DNA of 41,564 bases from assembly GCA_947482825.1 (NCBI GenBank), contig CANKMT010000049.1, positions 1-41,564 on the forward strand. The letters run 5' to 3'. Under the pieces are notes generated by a model. The model was not told the DNA's origin and ran no database searches. It saw nothing but the letters and a program-made list of their open reading frames with translations. Numbering within the stretch: the stretch's first letter is position 1; each line of letters starts with the position of its first letter. The stretch is from Betaproteobacteria bacterium (GTDB taxonomy: Bacteria; Pseudomonadota; Gammaproteobacteria; Burkholderiales; SG8-39). This document shows positions 15,025 through 22,809 of the stretch, piece after piece. The translations under genes were made by a program, and so were the position numbers.

Positions 15025-16587
15025 CTAATTGCGATTGTCCGGCGGTTTTGCCGGAACGAATGGGAAGCGCGCTCGGCCCTTGGTGGCCGTGGCGCCAGCG
15101 CCTACCCCGCCGCCGCGCACGTACTGCTTCGACGCATCTTGCCGCGGTTCGTAGTCCCAGGCCGCCGCGCCGGACGCATCCCGCGCCGATTGCACAAACA
15201 GCCTGCGGCGTGAGCTCTCCTGCATTTCCTGCTTGAGCGCGGCCGGCGACCAATTGGTATTCACGAGCTTGCGCAGTTCCGACTCGACGGCGCCGACCTC
15301 GGGCTTCCCGGCTAAGTTCTTCATTTCGTCCGGGTCGGCATTGAGGTCAAAGAGCATCGGCGGATCGCCTTCGCACTCGATCAGCTTCCAATCGCCCTTG
15401 CGAACCATGAACGAAGGGCTGAAAGTGCCGTCGGCGTTCATCTCCGCAAAGACCGGGCGATCGTACGGCAGCGAAGCGCTCCCCCTGACCGCGGGCAGCA
15501 GGCTGACACCCTCAAGCGGGGCGACCGGTTCGACTTTCTTCGCGCCTTCGCTTGCAATCTCCACCACCGTCGGCAGGAAATCCATCAGCGAAGCCGGCGC
15601 CTTGACGCGCGCGGCCTTGCCCCCTGGCATCGCAACGATCATCGGGATCCGGCACGCGCCCTCGAAATGCATCCACTTGTACCAAAGGCCGCGCTCGCCG
15701 AGCATGTCGCCGTGGTCCGAGGTGAAGATCACGACGGTGTCCTTCTCGAGGTCCATGTCGCGCAGCGCGCCAAGCAGGCGCCCGACCTTGTCGTCGATGT
15801 AGGACGTCATGGCGTAGTAGGCGTGGCGCGACTTGCGGACGTCCTCTTCGCTGATGTTGTACTCGCCGAACTTGTAGGCCTTCCACAGGCGCTGGCTGTG
15901 GGCGTCGAGCTTTTCATACGGGATCGGCCCGACGCGCGGCATGTCCACGTCCTCGTGCCGGTAGCGGTCCCAGTACTCCTGCGTGGTGACGTAGGGATTG
16001 TGCGGATGCGTGAGCGACACGGTGTGGAAGAACGGCTTCGCGTCGGCCTTGCGCCCGTAGTCGTAGATCCATTGCACCGATTTCTGCGCGACCTCGTCGT
16101 CGAAATCGAGTTGCAGGCTGCGTTTGCAAGCGCCCGCCTCGACCACGCTGCGCAGGCTCACGCCGGTGGCCGCGACCGGGATCGCCTGCTTCCAGTCCGG
16201 CGTCCAGCCGAAATCCGACGGATAGATGTCGGTGGTGAGGCGCTCCTGGTAGCCGTGCAGCTGGTCGGCGCCGATGAAGTGCATCTTGCCCGAGAGCACC
16301 GTGTGGTAGCCCAGGGCCGAAAGGTAATGCGGCAACGTCGGCGCCTGCGAAGGGAAGTCGCACGCGTTGTCGAACACGCCCAGGCGGCTCGCCTGCCGGC
16401 CCGTGAGCATCGACACCCGCGAAGGCGCGCAGAGCGGGAAATTGCAATAGAAATTCTCGAACAGCGTGCCGCGCGCGGCAAGGCTGTCGATATGCGGGGT
16501 CTTGCAGACCTTGTTGCCGTACGTCGCGAGGGCCGACGAGTTGAGCTGGTCGGCCATGATGTGGAGCACGTTCGGGCGCTTCTGCAT
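15025..16587 (-). CDS. Sulfatase family enzyme (choline-sulfatase-like)
   Basis: The 520-residue protein is an alkaline-phosphatase-superfamily sulfatase. It starts RPNVLHIMADQLNSSALATYG, with metal ligands near Asp13. The sulfatase motif is C53-A-P-S-R57, in which Cys53 would be converted to formylglycine, followed by LTGRQ. Later segments include SGKMHFIGADQLHGYQERL, TVVIFTSDHGDMLGERGLW and RKGDWKLIECEGDPPMLFDL. There is no signal peptide, so it is probably cytoplasmic. AAAAGGAA precedes the ATG. It follows a Bug receptor gene by 13 bases, so uptake and hydrolysis of a sulfate or phosphonate ester is plausible. Choline sulfate is one candidate; related phosphonate monoester hydrolases also carry this motif. 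Confidence 0.9.
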   Translation of the reverse strand: MQKRPNVLHIMADQLNSSALATYGNKVCKTPHIDSLAARGTLFENFYCNFPLCAPSRVSMLTGRQASRLGVFDNACDFPSQAPTLPHYLSALGYHTVLSGKMHFIGADQLHGYQERLTTDIYPSDFGWTPDWKQAIPVAATGVSLRSVVEAGACKRSLQLDFDDEVAQKSVQWIYDYGRKADAKPFFHTVSLTHPHNPYVTTQEYWDRYRHEDVDMPRVGPIPYEKLDAHSQRLWKAYKFGEYNISEEDVRKSRHAYYAMTSYIDDKVGRLLGALRDMDLEKDTVVIFTSDHGDMLGERGLWYKWMHFEGACRIPMIVAMPGGKAARVKAPASLMDFLPTVVEIASEGAKKVEPVAPLEGVSLLPAVRGSASLPYDRPVFAEMNADGTFSPSFMVRKGDWKLIECEGDPPMLFDLNADPDEMKNLAGKPEVGAVESELRKLVNTNWSPAALKQEMQESSRRRLFVQSARDASGAAAWDYEPRQDASKQYVRGGGVGAGATATKGRARFPFVPAKPPDNRN

Positions 16588-16600
16588 TTGCGTTCCTTTT

Positions 16601-17563
16601 CTAGTCGGGCTTTGCGCCGGAGTCCTTGACGACCTTCGCCCACACTTCGATCTCACGCCGAATGAACTGGCTGAACTCGTTCGAGGTGCCGGGCCTGGCG
16701 ACCATGCCGAGCTGCTCGACGCGTGCGATCGCTTCCTTGGTCTGCATGATTTCCTGCGTGGCTTTCTCCAGTCGATCGAGCAACGCTGCGGGCAGTTTTG
16801 CGGGCGCAAGCAGGCCGAACCATGCAGAGACATCGAAGTTCCGGAATCCGGCCTCTTGCATCGTGGGCACCTCGGGCAACGCCGGCGCCCGCTCGCGCGT
16901 GCTCACCGCAAGCGCGCGCAGCTTGCCGGCCCTGATCTGCGGGATCGCGACCGAAAGCCCGCTGAAGATGAGCGGCACCTGCCCGGCGACCACGTCGGTG
17001 ACGGCTGGCGCAAGGCCTTTGTAGGGGACCTGGACCATCTCGATGCCCGCGGCCAGGCGAAAGAGTTCGGTCGCCATGTGGTTCGCCGAGCCGTTGCCGG
17101 GCGAGGCATAGAAGACAGGCTTGGCCGAAGCCTTGGCGTAGCGCACCAGCTCCTGCATCGAGGCTGCCGGGAAGGCGGGATTCACCACGAGGACCAGCGG
17201 CGTGGTCACCAGCAGGCTGATCGGCGTGAAGTCCTCGAGCGGCCGGAAAGGGAGCTTCCCGTACAGTGCAGGGTTGATCGCGAGAGGCCCGACGTACCCG
17301 AGCAGGAGCGTGTAACCGTCGGGAGCGGCTTTCGCAACCGCATCGGTGCCGGGATTGCCGCTCCCGCCCGGACGGTTTTCCGCAATCACCGGCCCGCCGA
17401 GCCGGGTGCCAAGGCCTTCGCCCACGAGGCGCGCGAGGATGTCGGTTGGCCCGCCCGCAGCGAACGGAACGATGATGCGCACCGGCTTGTCCGGATATTG
17501 GGCGAATGCTGCGATCGAAAATGCAGCCACGAGTACGCCAGCAATAAATTTCTTCATCGTCAT
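16601..17563 (-). CDS. Bug/TctC-type periplasmic binding protein
   Basis: This 320-residue receptor has a signal peptide (MTMKKFIAGVLVAAFSIAAFA) and the Bug signature YPDKPVRIIVPFAAGGPTD, with VIAENRPGGSGNPG and APDGYTLLLG following. Two ATGs six bases apart are possible; the first has GGAGG at six bases and the second a slightly longer spacing. It heads a two-gene operon with the sulfatase and is the third orphan Bug gene in the window. The ligand may be a sulfonated or sulfated compound, which is inferred only from the adjacent gene. Confidence 0.92.
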   Translation of the reverse strand: MTMKKFIAGVLVAAFSIAAFAQYPDKPVRIIVPFAAGGPTDILARLVGEGLGTRLGGPVIAENRPGGSGNPGTDAVAKAAPDGYTLLLGYVGPLAINPALYGKLPFRPLEDFTPISLLVTTPLVLVVNPAFPAASMQELVRYAKASAKPVFYASPGNGSANHMATELFRLAAGIEMVQVPYKGLAPAVTDVVAGQVPLIFSGLSVAIPQIRAGKLRALAVSTRERAPALPEVPTMQEAGFRNFDVSAWFGLLAPAKLPAALLDRLEKATQEIMQTKEAIARVEQLGMVARPGTSNEFSQFIRREIEVWAKVVKDSGAKPD

Positions 17564-17634
17564 GCTCCTCCTCCCGTCCCGGAAGCTACCGCAAGTGCGG
17601 CCGGTCAACCAGCAGTCGTTCGCTCGCCGTCGCC

Positions 17635-18354
17635 CTAGGTCCGCACCGGCCCGTCGAGCTCCGGGTAGTGGCGGAAGATCCCGAATTGGTTGAACGCAAT
17701 GCGCCGTGGGGATGACAGGTAGGCGGCAATCCGCGGCAGGGCCGCGACCCGGTCGTGCAATGCGACAAGTTGCGGCAGGCGCGGCTCGATCGACCTCATC
17801 GCGCGCGGAAAGGCGTAGCGCAATCCGGCTACGACCTGGAACAGCGAAAGGTCCGCGTAGGTCACCTTTCGTCCAGCGGTGAATCCGCGATTGCGCGCAA
17901 GCACGCGCTCGAAATAGCCGAGATATTTCGGCATGCGCTGGTCGCGGAAGTCCTTCGCGCGCCGCTTCGATTCAGGCTTCTGTTCGTCGTAATAGAGGCC
18001 CACGCCGATCGGATGGTGGGTGTCGTGCGCCTCGACGACGAAATCGGCGATCGTGAGCTGCACCTGATGCACCCACAGGCGCTCCGCTTCGTCTTTCGGC
18101 ACCAAACCCAGCTTCGGGCCGAGGTACTGGAGGATATTTGCCGTCTGGGCAACGAGGGTCTTCCCGCGCACGAGGAAAGGCGGGGCGAACGGCGGGCGCG
18201 AAGCGGCCCCGTCGGCCAGCAACCGTTTCATCGCTGCCAGGCCCTTGGGCGTCCTCGCTACGTCGATGTACTCGGCGCCGCCCTGTTCTAGAGCCAGCCT
18301 GACGTATTCGCCGCGCCCCTGGATCGAAGGCCAGTAATAAAGTTCGTAGCGCAT
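17635..18354 (-). CDS. Glutathione S-transferase family protein
   Basis: The 239-residue protein has a thioredoxin-like N-terminal domain (MRYELYYWPSIQGRGEYVRL, with LVAQTANILQYLG near the glutathione-binding site) and a helical C-terminal domain with VTYADLSLFQVVAGL. The Tyr in YYWPSIQGRG resembles the catalytic Tyr of the sigma/alpha-like GST classes. The start at 18354 has GGGAGG four bases upstream; a second ATG 12 bases earlier lies within that site's neighbourhood and is less likely. It is transcribed divergently from a small secreted protein gene. Its substrate is unknown. Confidence 0.9.
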   Translation of the reverse strand: MRYELYYWPSIQGRGEYVRLALEQGGAEYIDVARTPKGLAAMKRLLADGAASRPPFAPPFLVRGKTLVAQTANILQYLGPKLGLVPKDEAERLWVHQVQLTIADFVVEAHDTHHPIGVGLYYDEQKPESKRRAKDFRDQRMPKYLGYFERVLARNRGFTAGRKVTYADLSLFQVVAGLRYAFPRAMRSIEPRLPQLVALHDRVAALPRIAAYLSSPRRIAFNQFGIFRHYPELDGPVRT

Positions 18355-18446
18355 CGCGCCTCCCATGAAAGCTACTCGCAAGCCTCGCACCCTCTTGTAA
18401 CAAATGCCGCGCTGTTCTTCGGTATCCTGCAAGCGAGGAGAAGGCA

Positions 18447-18890
18447 ATGCCAAGGATAGCCTGCATTGTGGCGGCAGCGGCGGCAACGGCGATCACCGCC
18501 TCGGCGGCGGACGACGCCTTGGCCGCCTCGCGCAATGAACACCGGCACGCCTCTTCGCATCACGCCAGCCGCCCAGGCGCCGTCACCCCTTCGCCAGTCC
18601 GCACGACGGTCATTGCGTATGCACCGGCCTACCGCCCTTCGTCCTCCACCGCTTCGCGCCAGTCCCCGTCCCCTTCGCGTTCGTCCACGCCGCCGGTCTA
18701 TTTCGTACCCGCACTCTCGCCGAATGCGCCGCCGTTTTCTTTCAGCGAGTCCGAGGCGCAACCGGGATGGAACTGGCAGCGCGTGTCGCTCCAGCAGATC
18801 GATGCCGAAGTGCGAGCGAAGCGTGACGCACAAGCTCGCGCCAAGGCGCCGGCGGGCCCGGCAACGCAACCCGTGGCCGCAAGCCGGTAG
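18447..18890 (+). CDS. Small predicted secreted protein, Ser/Pro-rich
   Basis: The 147-residue protein has a probable Sec signal peptide (MPRIACIVAAAAATAITASA) and then a low-complexity Ser/Pro/Arg-rich region. A short ordered segment (GWNWQRVSLQQIDAEVRAKR) follows, then an Ala-rich tail. GAGGAGA precedes the ATG. I recognise no family. It is divergent from the GST gene and lies 83 bases before another small secreted protein gene on the same strand. It may be an envelope-associated or disordered periplasmic protein. Confidence 0.65.
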   Translation: MPRIACIVAAAAATAITASAADDALAASRNEHRHASSHHASRPGAVTPSPVRTTVIAYAPAYRPSSSTASRQSPSPSRSSTPPVYFVPALSPNAPPFSFSESEAQPGWNWQRVSLQQIDAEVRAKRDAQARAKAPAGPATQPVAASR

Positions 18891-18923
18891 AGATCTCGCG
18901 GTAAGTGCTACCAAATGTAAAAC

Positions 18924-18952
18924 TTGCCGATGCCACTCCGGCCGCGTCTACA
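18924..18952 (+). promoter_or_regulatory. Possible promoter of the His/Gly-rich secreted protein gene
   Basis: TTGCCG (18924-18929) and TCTACA (18947-18952) are spaced by 17 bases and lie 21 bases before the ATG. The -10 match is moderate, so this is only a candidate. Confidence 0.3.
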
Positions 18953-18973
18953 CTCCGTGCAAGGAGACGCGAA

Positions 18974-19441
18974 ATGAAATTTTCCGGAACGAATCTGGCA
19001 ATCGTCGCGGTGCTGTCAGCAGCCCTCAGCGTTCCTGCTTTCGCAGCGCACCGTCATTCGGGCGGCAAGGCCGCGCACGCGGGCGGACACGCAGGCGGCC
19101 ACGCCGGCGGACACAGGAGCGGGCAAGTGAGCAGGCACAACGCGGGAGGCCAGCACGCCGGCGTCCACGGCAGCGCAAGGCATTACGGCGGCAGTGTCCG
19201 CCATTCCGCCCCGCGCGCCGCCGTCTACCTCGGCGTGCCGCTGCTGGCTGCAGCGGCGTATTACGGCCCGCGCTACTACTACCCGCCTGCCTACGTTGCG
19301 CGCAGCCCGAATATCTTTTACTACTGCGCGGCCTACAACGACTACTATCCGCGCGTGCAGGTGTGCCCCAGCGGCTGGCAGCAGGTGATCGAGCAGCCGA
19401 CCGCCGCCTACCCACCGGGCTACCTGCCCCCTCCGTACTGA
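18974..19441 (+). CDS. Secreted His/Gly-rich protein with Tyr-rich C-terminal half
   Basis: The 155-residue protein begins with a signal peptide (MKFSGTNLAIVAVLSAALSV, cleaved near PAFA-AHR). It continues with a His/Gly/Ala-rich stretch containing three AGGH repeats, which could bind metals. A hydrophobic segment VYLGVPLLAAAAYYG is followed by a Tyr/Pro-rich part with two cysteines (YYCAAYNDYYPRVQVCPSGW). The latter pattern is common in small proteobacterial periplasmic proteins of unknown function. AAGGAGA at 18961-18967 sets the start. It stands alone after a possible promoter. Metal binding is a guess from composition. Confidence 0.75.
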   Translation: MKFSGTNLAIVAVLSAALSVPAFAAHRHSGGKAAHAGGHAGGHAGGHRSGQVSRHNAGGQHAGVHGSARHYGGSVRHSAPRAAVYLGVPLLAAAAYYGPRYYYPPAYVARSPNIFYYCAAYNDYYPRVQVCPSGWQQVIEQPTAAYPPGYLPPPY

Positions 19442-19507
19442 GTCCTCAGCGAGCTCGAAGCGGCGATGCGCGACCGGCAGGCCGACGAGTCGCGCCCGAA
19501 CTCCACT

Positions 19508-20239
19508 TCAGGCGAGCGAGTCCCTGATCCCGGTAAGCGAGCGCTTCTGCTTGCCCCCCGCGTCGAAGTTCAGCGGGTCCAGCCAGCCTTCGAACGCAGC
19601 GCGCACGCGGGGCCACTCGCCGTCGGTGATCGAGAACCACGTGGTGTCGCGATTGCGGCCCTTGTAGACCACGGCCTGGCGGAAGAGCCCTTCGTACTGA
19701 AAACCGTAGCGCTTGGCTGCCGCGTGCGAGGGCGCATTGAAACTATCGCACTTCCATTCGTAGCGCCGGTAGCCAAGTTCGTCGAACGCGCGGCGCATCA
19801 TGAGGTACATCGCCTCAGTTCCCGCACGGGTCTGCTTGAGTGCCGGGGAATAGGTGATCGAGCCAACCTCGATCACCCCGTGCACCGGCTCGATGCGCAT
19901 CAAGGCGGCGGTGCCGACGGCTTTCGCGGAGGGCAATTCCACGATCGTGTAGTGCAGCGGGTCGTTGCTTGCCGCGGCTTTTTCGAGGTAGGCGCGAAAC
20001 GCTTCCGGCGTATCGGGCCGCTCGACGAACAGGTAGGTCCAGTCGCGCCCGTCGGGCGCTTTCATGTAGGCCGCAAAGAGGTCGGCCCAATGGCGCGCGA
20101 CATCCGCGGGTTCGAGCCGGCAGTAGCGGCCCTCCATCGGCGTGCGCGCCGGGCGCGCCCGCTCGCTCCAGCCCCCGATCGCCGGGCCGATGGGCTGCCC
20201 GAACTCGTTTTTTCTTTCACCCGGCTTCATGTCGGCCAT
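19508..20239 (-). CDS. GNAT acetyltransferase (RimJ/RimL-like)
   Basis: The 243-residue product has the GNAT acetyltransferase pattern of the RimJ/RimL group. RYCRLEPADVARHWADLFAAY gives the first strand and helix, VGTAALMRIEPVHGVIEVGSI and SPALKQTRAGTEAMYLMM give the acetyl-CoA-binding core, and FDELGYRRYEWKCDSFNAPSHAAAKRYGF completes it. This subgroup acetylates protein N-termini or small amines. GGGGAGAG precedes the ATG at 20239; a second ATG nine bases later is possible. Its 5' end overlaps a truncated Crp fragment on the opposite strand, which suggests a rearrangement junction here. Confidence 0.9.
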   Translation of the reverse strand: MADMKPGERKNEFGQPIGPAIGGWSERARPARTPMEGRYCRLEPADVARHWADLFAAYMKAPDGRDWTYLFVERPDTPEAFRAYLEKAAASNDPLHYTIVELPSAKAVGTAALMRIEPVHGVIEVGSITYSPALKQTRAGTEAMYLMMRRAFDELGYRRYEWKCDSFNAPSHAAAKRYGFQYEGLFRQAVVYKGRNRDTTWFSITDGEWPRVRAAFEGWLDPLNFDAGGKQKRSLTGIRDSLA

Positions 20240-20510
20240 TCGCTCTCCCCTGTGTAGGAAAATAATAACCCGAAGCCTCGCATCGCTCGACGTGTACGGC
20301 CGCGTGGCGAGGCTGCTGCTCGACCTCGCGGTCGAGGTGGACGGCAAGAGGGTCATCGAGGGCAAGCTCACCAAGCAGGACATCGCCAACCGGGTCGGCG
20401 CCTCGCGCGAGATGATCAGCAGGGTCTTCAAGGACCTGACCAGCGGCGGCTACATCGAGCAGGAAAAAGACCGCATCGTCATCGCCAGGAACCTGCCGGG
20501 CCAGGGGTAG
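20229..20510 (+). pseudogene. C-terminal fragment of a Crp/Fnr-family regulator
   Basis: From about 20256 this frame matches the C-terminal part of Crp/Fnr regulators: SLDVYGRVARLLLDLAVEVDG followed by the helix-turn-helix in KLTKQDIANRVGASREMISR and the wing GGYIEQEKDRIVI. The cyclic-nucleotide-binding domain, which should supply about 140 residues before it, is absent. The frame could start at an ATG (20229) inside the divergent GNAT gene, giving 93 residues, but no ribosome-binding site supports this. It is most likely a 5'-truncated remnant whose break coincides with the start of the GNAT gene. Expression as a bare DNA-binding domain is possible. Confidence 0.8.
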
Positions 20511-20535
20511 GCCGCGCACCCTGCGATTGCCGGCG

Positions 20536-21771
20536 CTAGGCGGGGACGGGCGCGCGCTCGTCGAGAATGCGCTGCGAAGGCCGGATATTCATCGTCATCT
20601 GGAACAGGCCCGCCGCGATCCCGATCGCCACGGCGCCCTGCCAGGCAAGGTTGTAGTTGCCCAGCGACCCGTAGATCAGTCCGCCGCCCCAGGCGCCGAT
20701 GAAAGACCCGACCTGGTGACTGAAGAACGCGATGCCAGACAGCGTTGCCATGTACCTGAGGCCGAAGAGGTGGACCACCAGCCCGCTCACCAGCGGCACC
20801 ACCCCCAGCCACAGGGTTCCCATCGCCGCCGCAAACACCAGTGTCGATGCGGGAGTCGGCGGCAACATGAAGTACGCTGTGATGCACAGGGACCGCAGCA
20901 CGTAGATCGCGCCCAGCAACACGCGCTTGGAATAGCGCCCGCCCAGCCAGCCGAACAGGAACGAGCCGATCACGTTGAATAAGCCGATCAGCGCGAGCGC
21001 GTTCGCCCCGACCGAGGGATCCATGCCGCAGATCGCGAGATAGGTCGGCAGGTGCGTGGTGATGAAGACGAGCTGCAGCCCGCACACGAAGAACGCGATC
21101 GCAAGCACGAGGTAACCCGAATGCCCCATCGCCTCCTTGACCGCCTGGCCGACCGACTGCTGCACCCCGCGGGTGGCTTCGACTTCGACCTTGTCGGTGC
21201 GACCGGCGAGGAAGGCCGCCGGCAGCATGACCATCACCAGCCCGAGGAATCCCACCATCGCTACCTGCCAGCCGCTTGTCGTGATCAAGTTCTGCGCCAG
21301 GGGCGAAATGAAGGTCAGGCCGAGGGAGCCTACCGCCGAGACCGTGCCCATGGCGACCATGCGCGCCGCGGGGGACGCAGTGCGCGCGGTAACGTTCATC
21401 GCGATGTTCGAAGCAGTGCACGACAACGCAATGCCGACGCAGATGCCCGCACCGAGAGTGAACACTAGCGGCGAGTGCGCGAAGATGCTGATCAGGATGC
21501 CGGCCGCGTAAATCGCCACGCCGAAAATCGCCACGGGCTTCACGCCGTGGCGGTCGGCGAGGATCCCCACGAAAGGCTGCGTGATGCCCCAGACGATGTT
21601 CTGGATCGCGATCGCGAGCGAAAAATCCGCGGCGGTGAGGCCGATGTCGCGCATCATGTGCGGCTGGAACAGGCCCCAGCTCTGGCGCATGCCCATCGCA
21701 AGGCTGAGCATGACCGCGGCGCCGCCGAGAATCGTCCACGATTGCGCGCGCGTGAGTTCGTGTCGTTTCAT
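20536..21771 (-). CDS. MFS transporter (oxalate/formate or monocarboxylate-type)
   Basis: The 411-residue protein has about 12 membrane segments. Its features fit the oxalate:formate antiporter/monocarboxylate porter group: the opening WTILGGAAVMLSLAMGMRQSWGLF, the loop VGILADRHGVKPVAIFG and the second-half opening SGYLVLAIAFFVCGLQLVFI. Such proteins move small organic acids. The ATG at 21771 begins the family-typical N-terminus, and the frame upstream is a shadow. It ends convergently 25 bases from the Crp fragment. It is 83 bases downstream of the M48-like gene on the same strand and may be separately expressed. Confidence 0.88.
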   Translation of the reverse strand: MKRHELTRAQSWTILGGAAVMLSLAMGMRQSWGLFQPHMMRDIGLTAADFSLAIAIQNIVWGITQPFVGILADRHGVKPVAIFGVAIYAAGILISIFAHSPLVFTLGAGICVGIALSCTASNIAMNVTARTASPAARMVAMGTVSAVGSLGLTFISPLAQNLITTSGWQVAMVGFLGLVMVMLPAAFLAGRTDKVEVEATRGVQQSVGQAVKEAMGHSGYLVLAIAFFVCGLQLVFITTHLPTYLAICGMDPSVGANALALIGLFNVIGSFLFGWLGGRYSKRVLLGAIYVLRSLCITAYFMLPPTPASTLVFAAAMGTLWLGVVPLVSGLVVHLFGLRYMATLSGIAFFSHQVGSFIGAWGGGLIYGSLGNYNLAWQGAVAIGIAAGLFQMTMNIRPSQRILDERAPVPA

Positions 21772-21854
21772 CGGGCGATTATAGAGGCGCACCCTGCCGG
21801 GATGGCCGTCAGGTTCGCACCCACGCCGCTGGAAACCCCTGCGGGAGCGACCGT

Positions 21855-22809
21855 CTAGGAGGACCGGCCCATGCACTCCCGGCGGCGGGCTTCGAACTCG
21901 GCCTGCGACGGGGCGACGCCCTTGGCCTTGATGCAGTTCTCGACGCGCTGGATGCTCTCCACGCTCTGGTGCAGCAGCCAGTTGTCGAAATCGGCAAGCA
22001 GCGGTGCGGTCTGCGCAGCGACGGCCACGCGCCGCGCGGATTCGTGATATCGGGTTGTCCAGTCGCCCTCGGGCAGGTCTTCCTTCTTCAGCCCGGTTTC
22101 GAGGCCGCTCGCAATGCCGGCCACCGAGCGGCCGGTGCGTACCAGCAAGGCCAGCGCGATTTCGTCGGCTTCGCGCCGCTGGTGCTCGGCCCACGTGCCC
22201 ATGAGCGCGTTCGATCCAAGCGCCGAGGCAATGAGCCGCGCGATCAGCGTGACCGGCAGAAGCGCGGTCACCGCCGAGAAGATCATGCGCGCGCCCGAAT
22301 CCTCCTCGTCATGCCGCGCGATGACGTGACCCATCTCGCGCGCGAGCAGGAAAGCCGTCACGTCGTCGGTGGGTTCAAGCCGAGCGATGCCGCTGCCGAG
22401 CACGATGCGCCCCCCCGGCGCTCGAGCCCGTGCCGGCGCCCATGCCCGAATCGACTTCGATCTCGAACCGGGCGATGCGCTCGAACAGCTCGGGCGACAT
22501 GTTGCGCGCCGCGGTCTCGAGCTGCCTGCCCAGCCGCATGACCTGCGCCTCGAACTCGCTCTCCTGCGCGCGGCACACGTGGTCGCAGGCGCCAGGCGCG
22601 GTAAAGCCCTGCGCCTTCGAAGAAATCGTGCGGGCGATATCCGCGTGGGCCTGGACCGCGGGCAGGGCCACGATCTGCTCGCGGCCGGTCACCGGGTTGG
22701 TGGAGCAGCCCGCGAGCGCTCCGGCCAAGACGAGGGGGAGTGCCAGTGCCGGGGAAGGAAACAGGCCATATGGTGTCACCGCGAAAGGGCCGGTCCTGGC
22801 GCCAGACAT
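21855..22809 (-). pseudogene. M48-type peptidase-like lipoprotein, frameshifted in a G7 tract
   Basis: The N-terminal part (from 22809) has a lipoprotein signal with lipobox LAGC and then STNPVTGREQ, typical of M48 family lipoproteins. At 22410-22416 the coding strand has seven G. With six, the frame continues from SSAGG into RIVLGSGIARLEPTDDVTAF; with seven it stops soon after. The rest, ending at 21855, contains AREMGHVIARHDEE where M48 peptidases have HExxH, so the first zinc-binding His is replaced by Arg. It also contains the later EADEIALALL motif. Its ATG overlaps the TAA of the AddA-like gene (TAATG). It is either a pseudogene, a phase-variable gene or a base-call error, and even if intact it is probably not an active protease. 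Confidence 0.85.
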
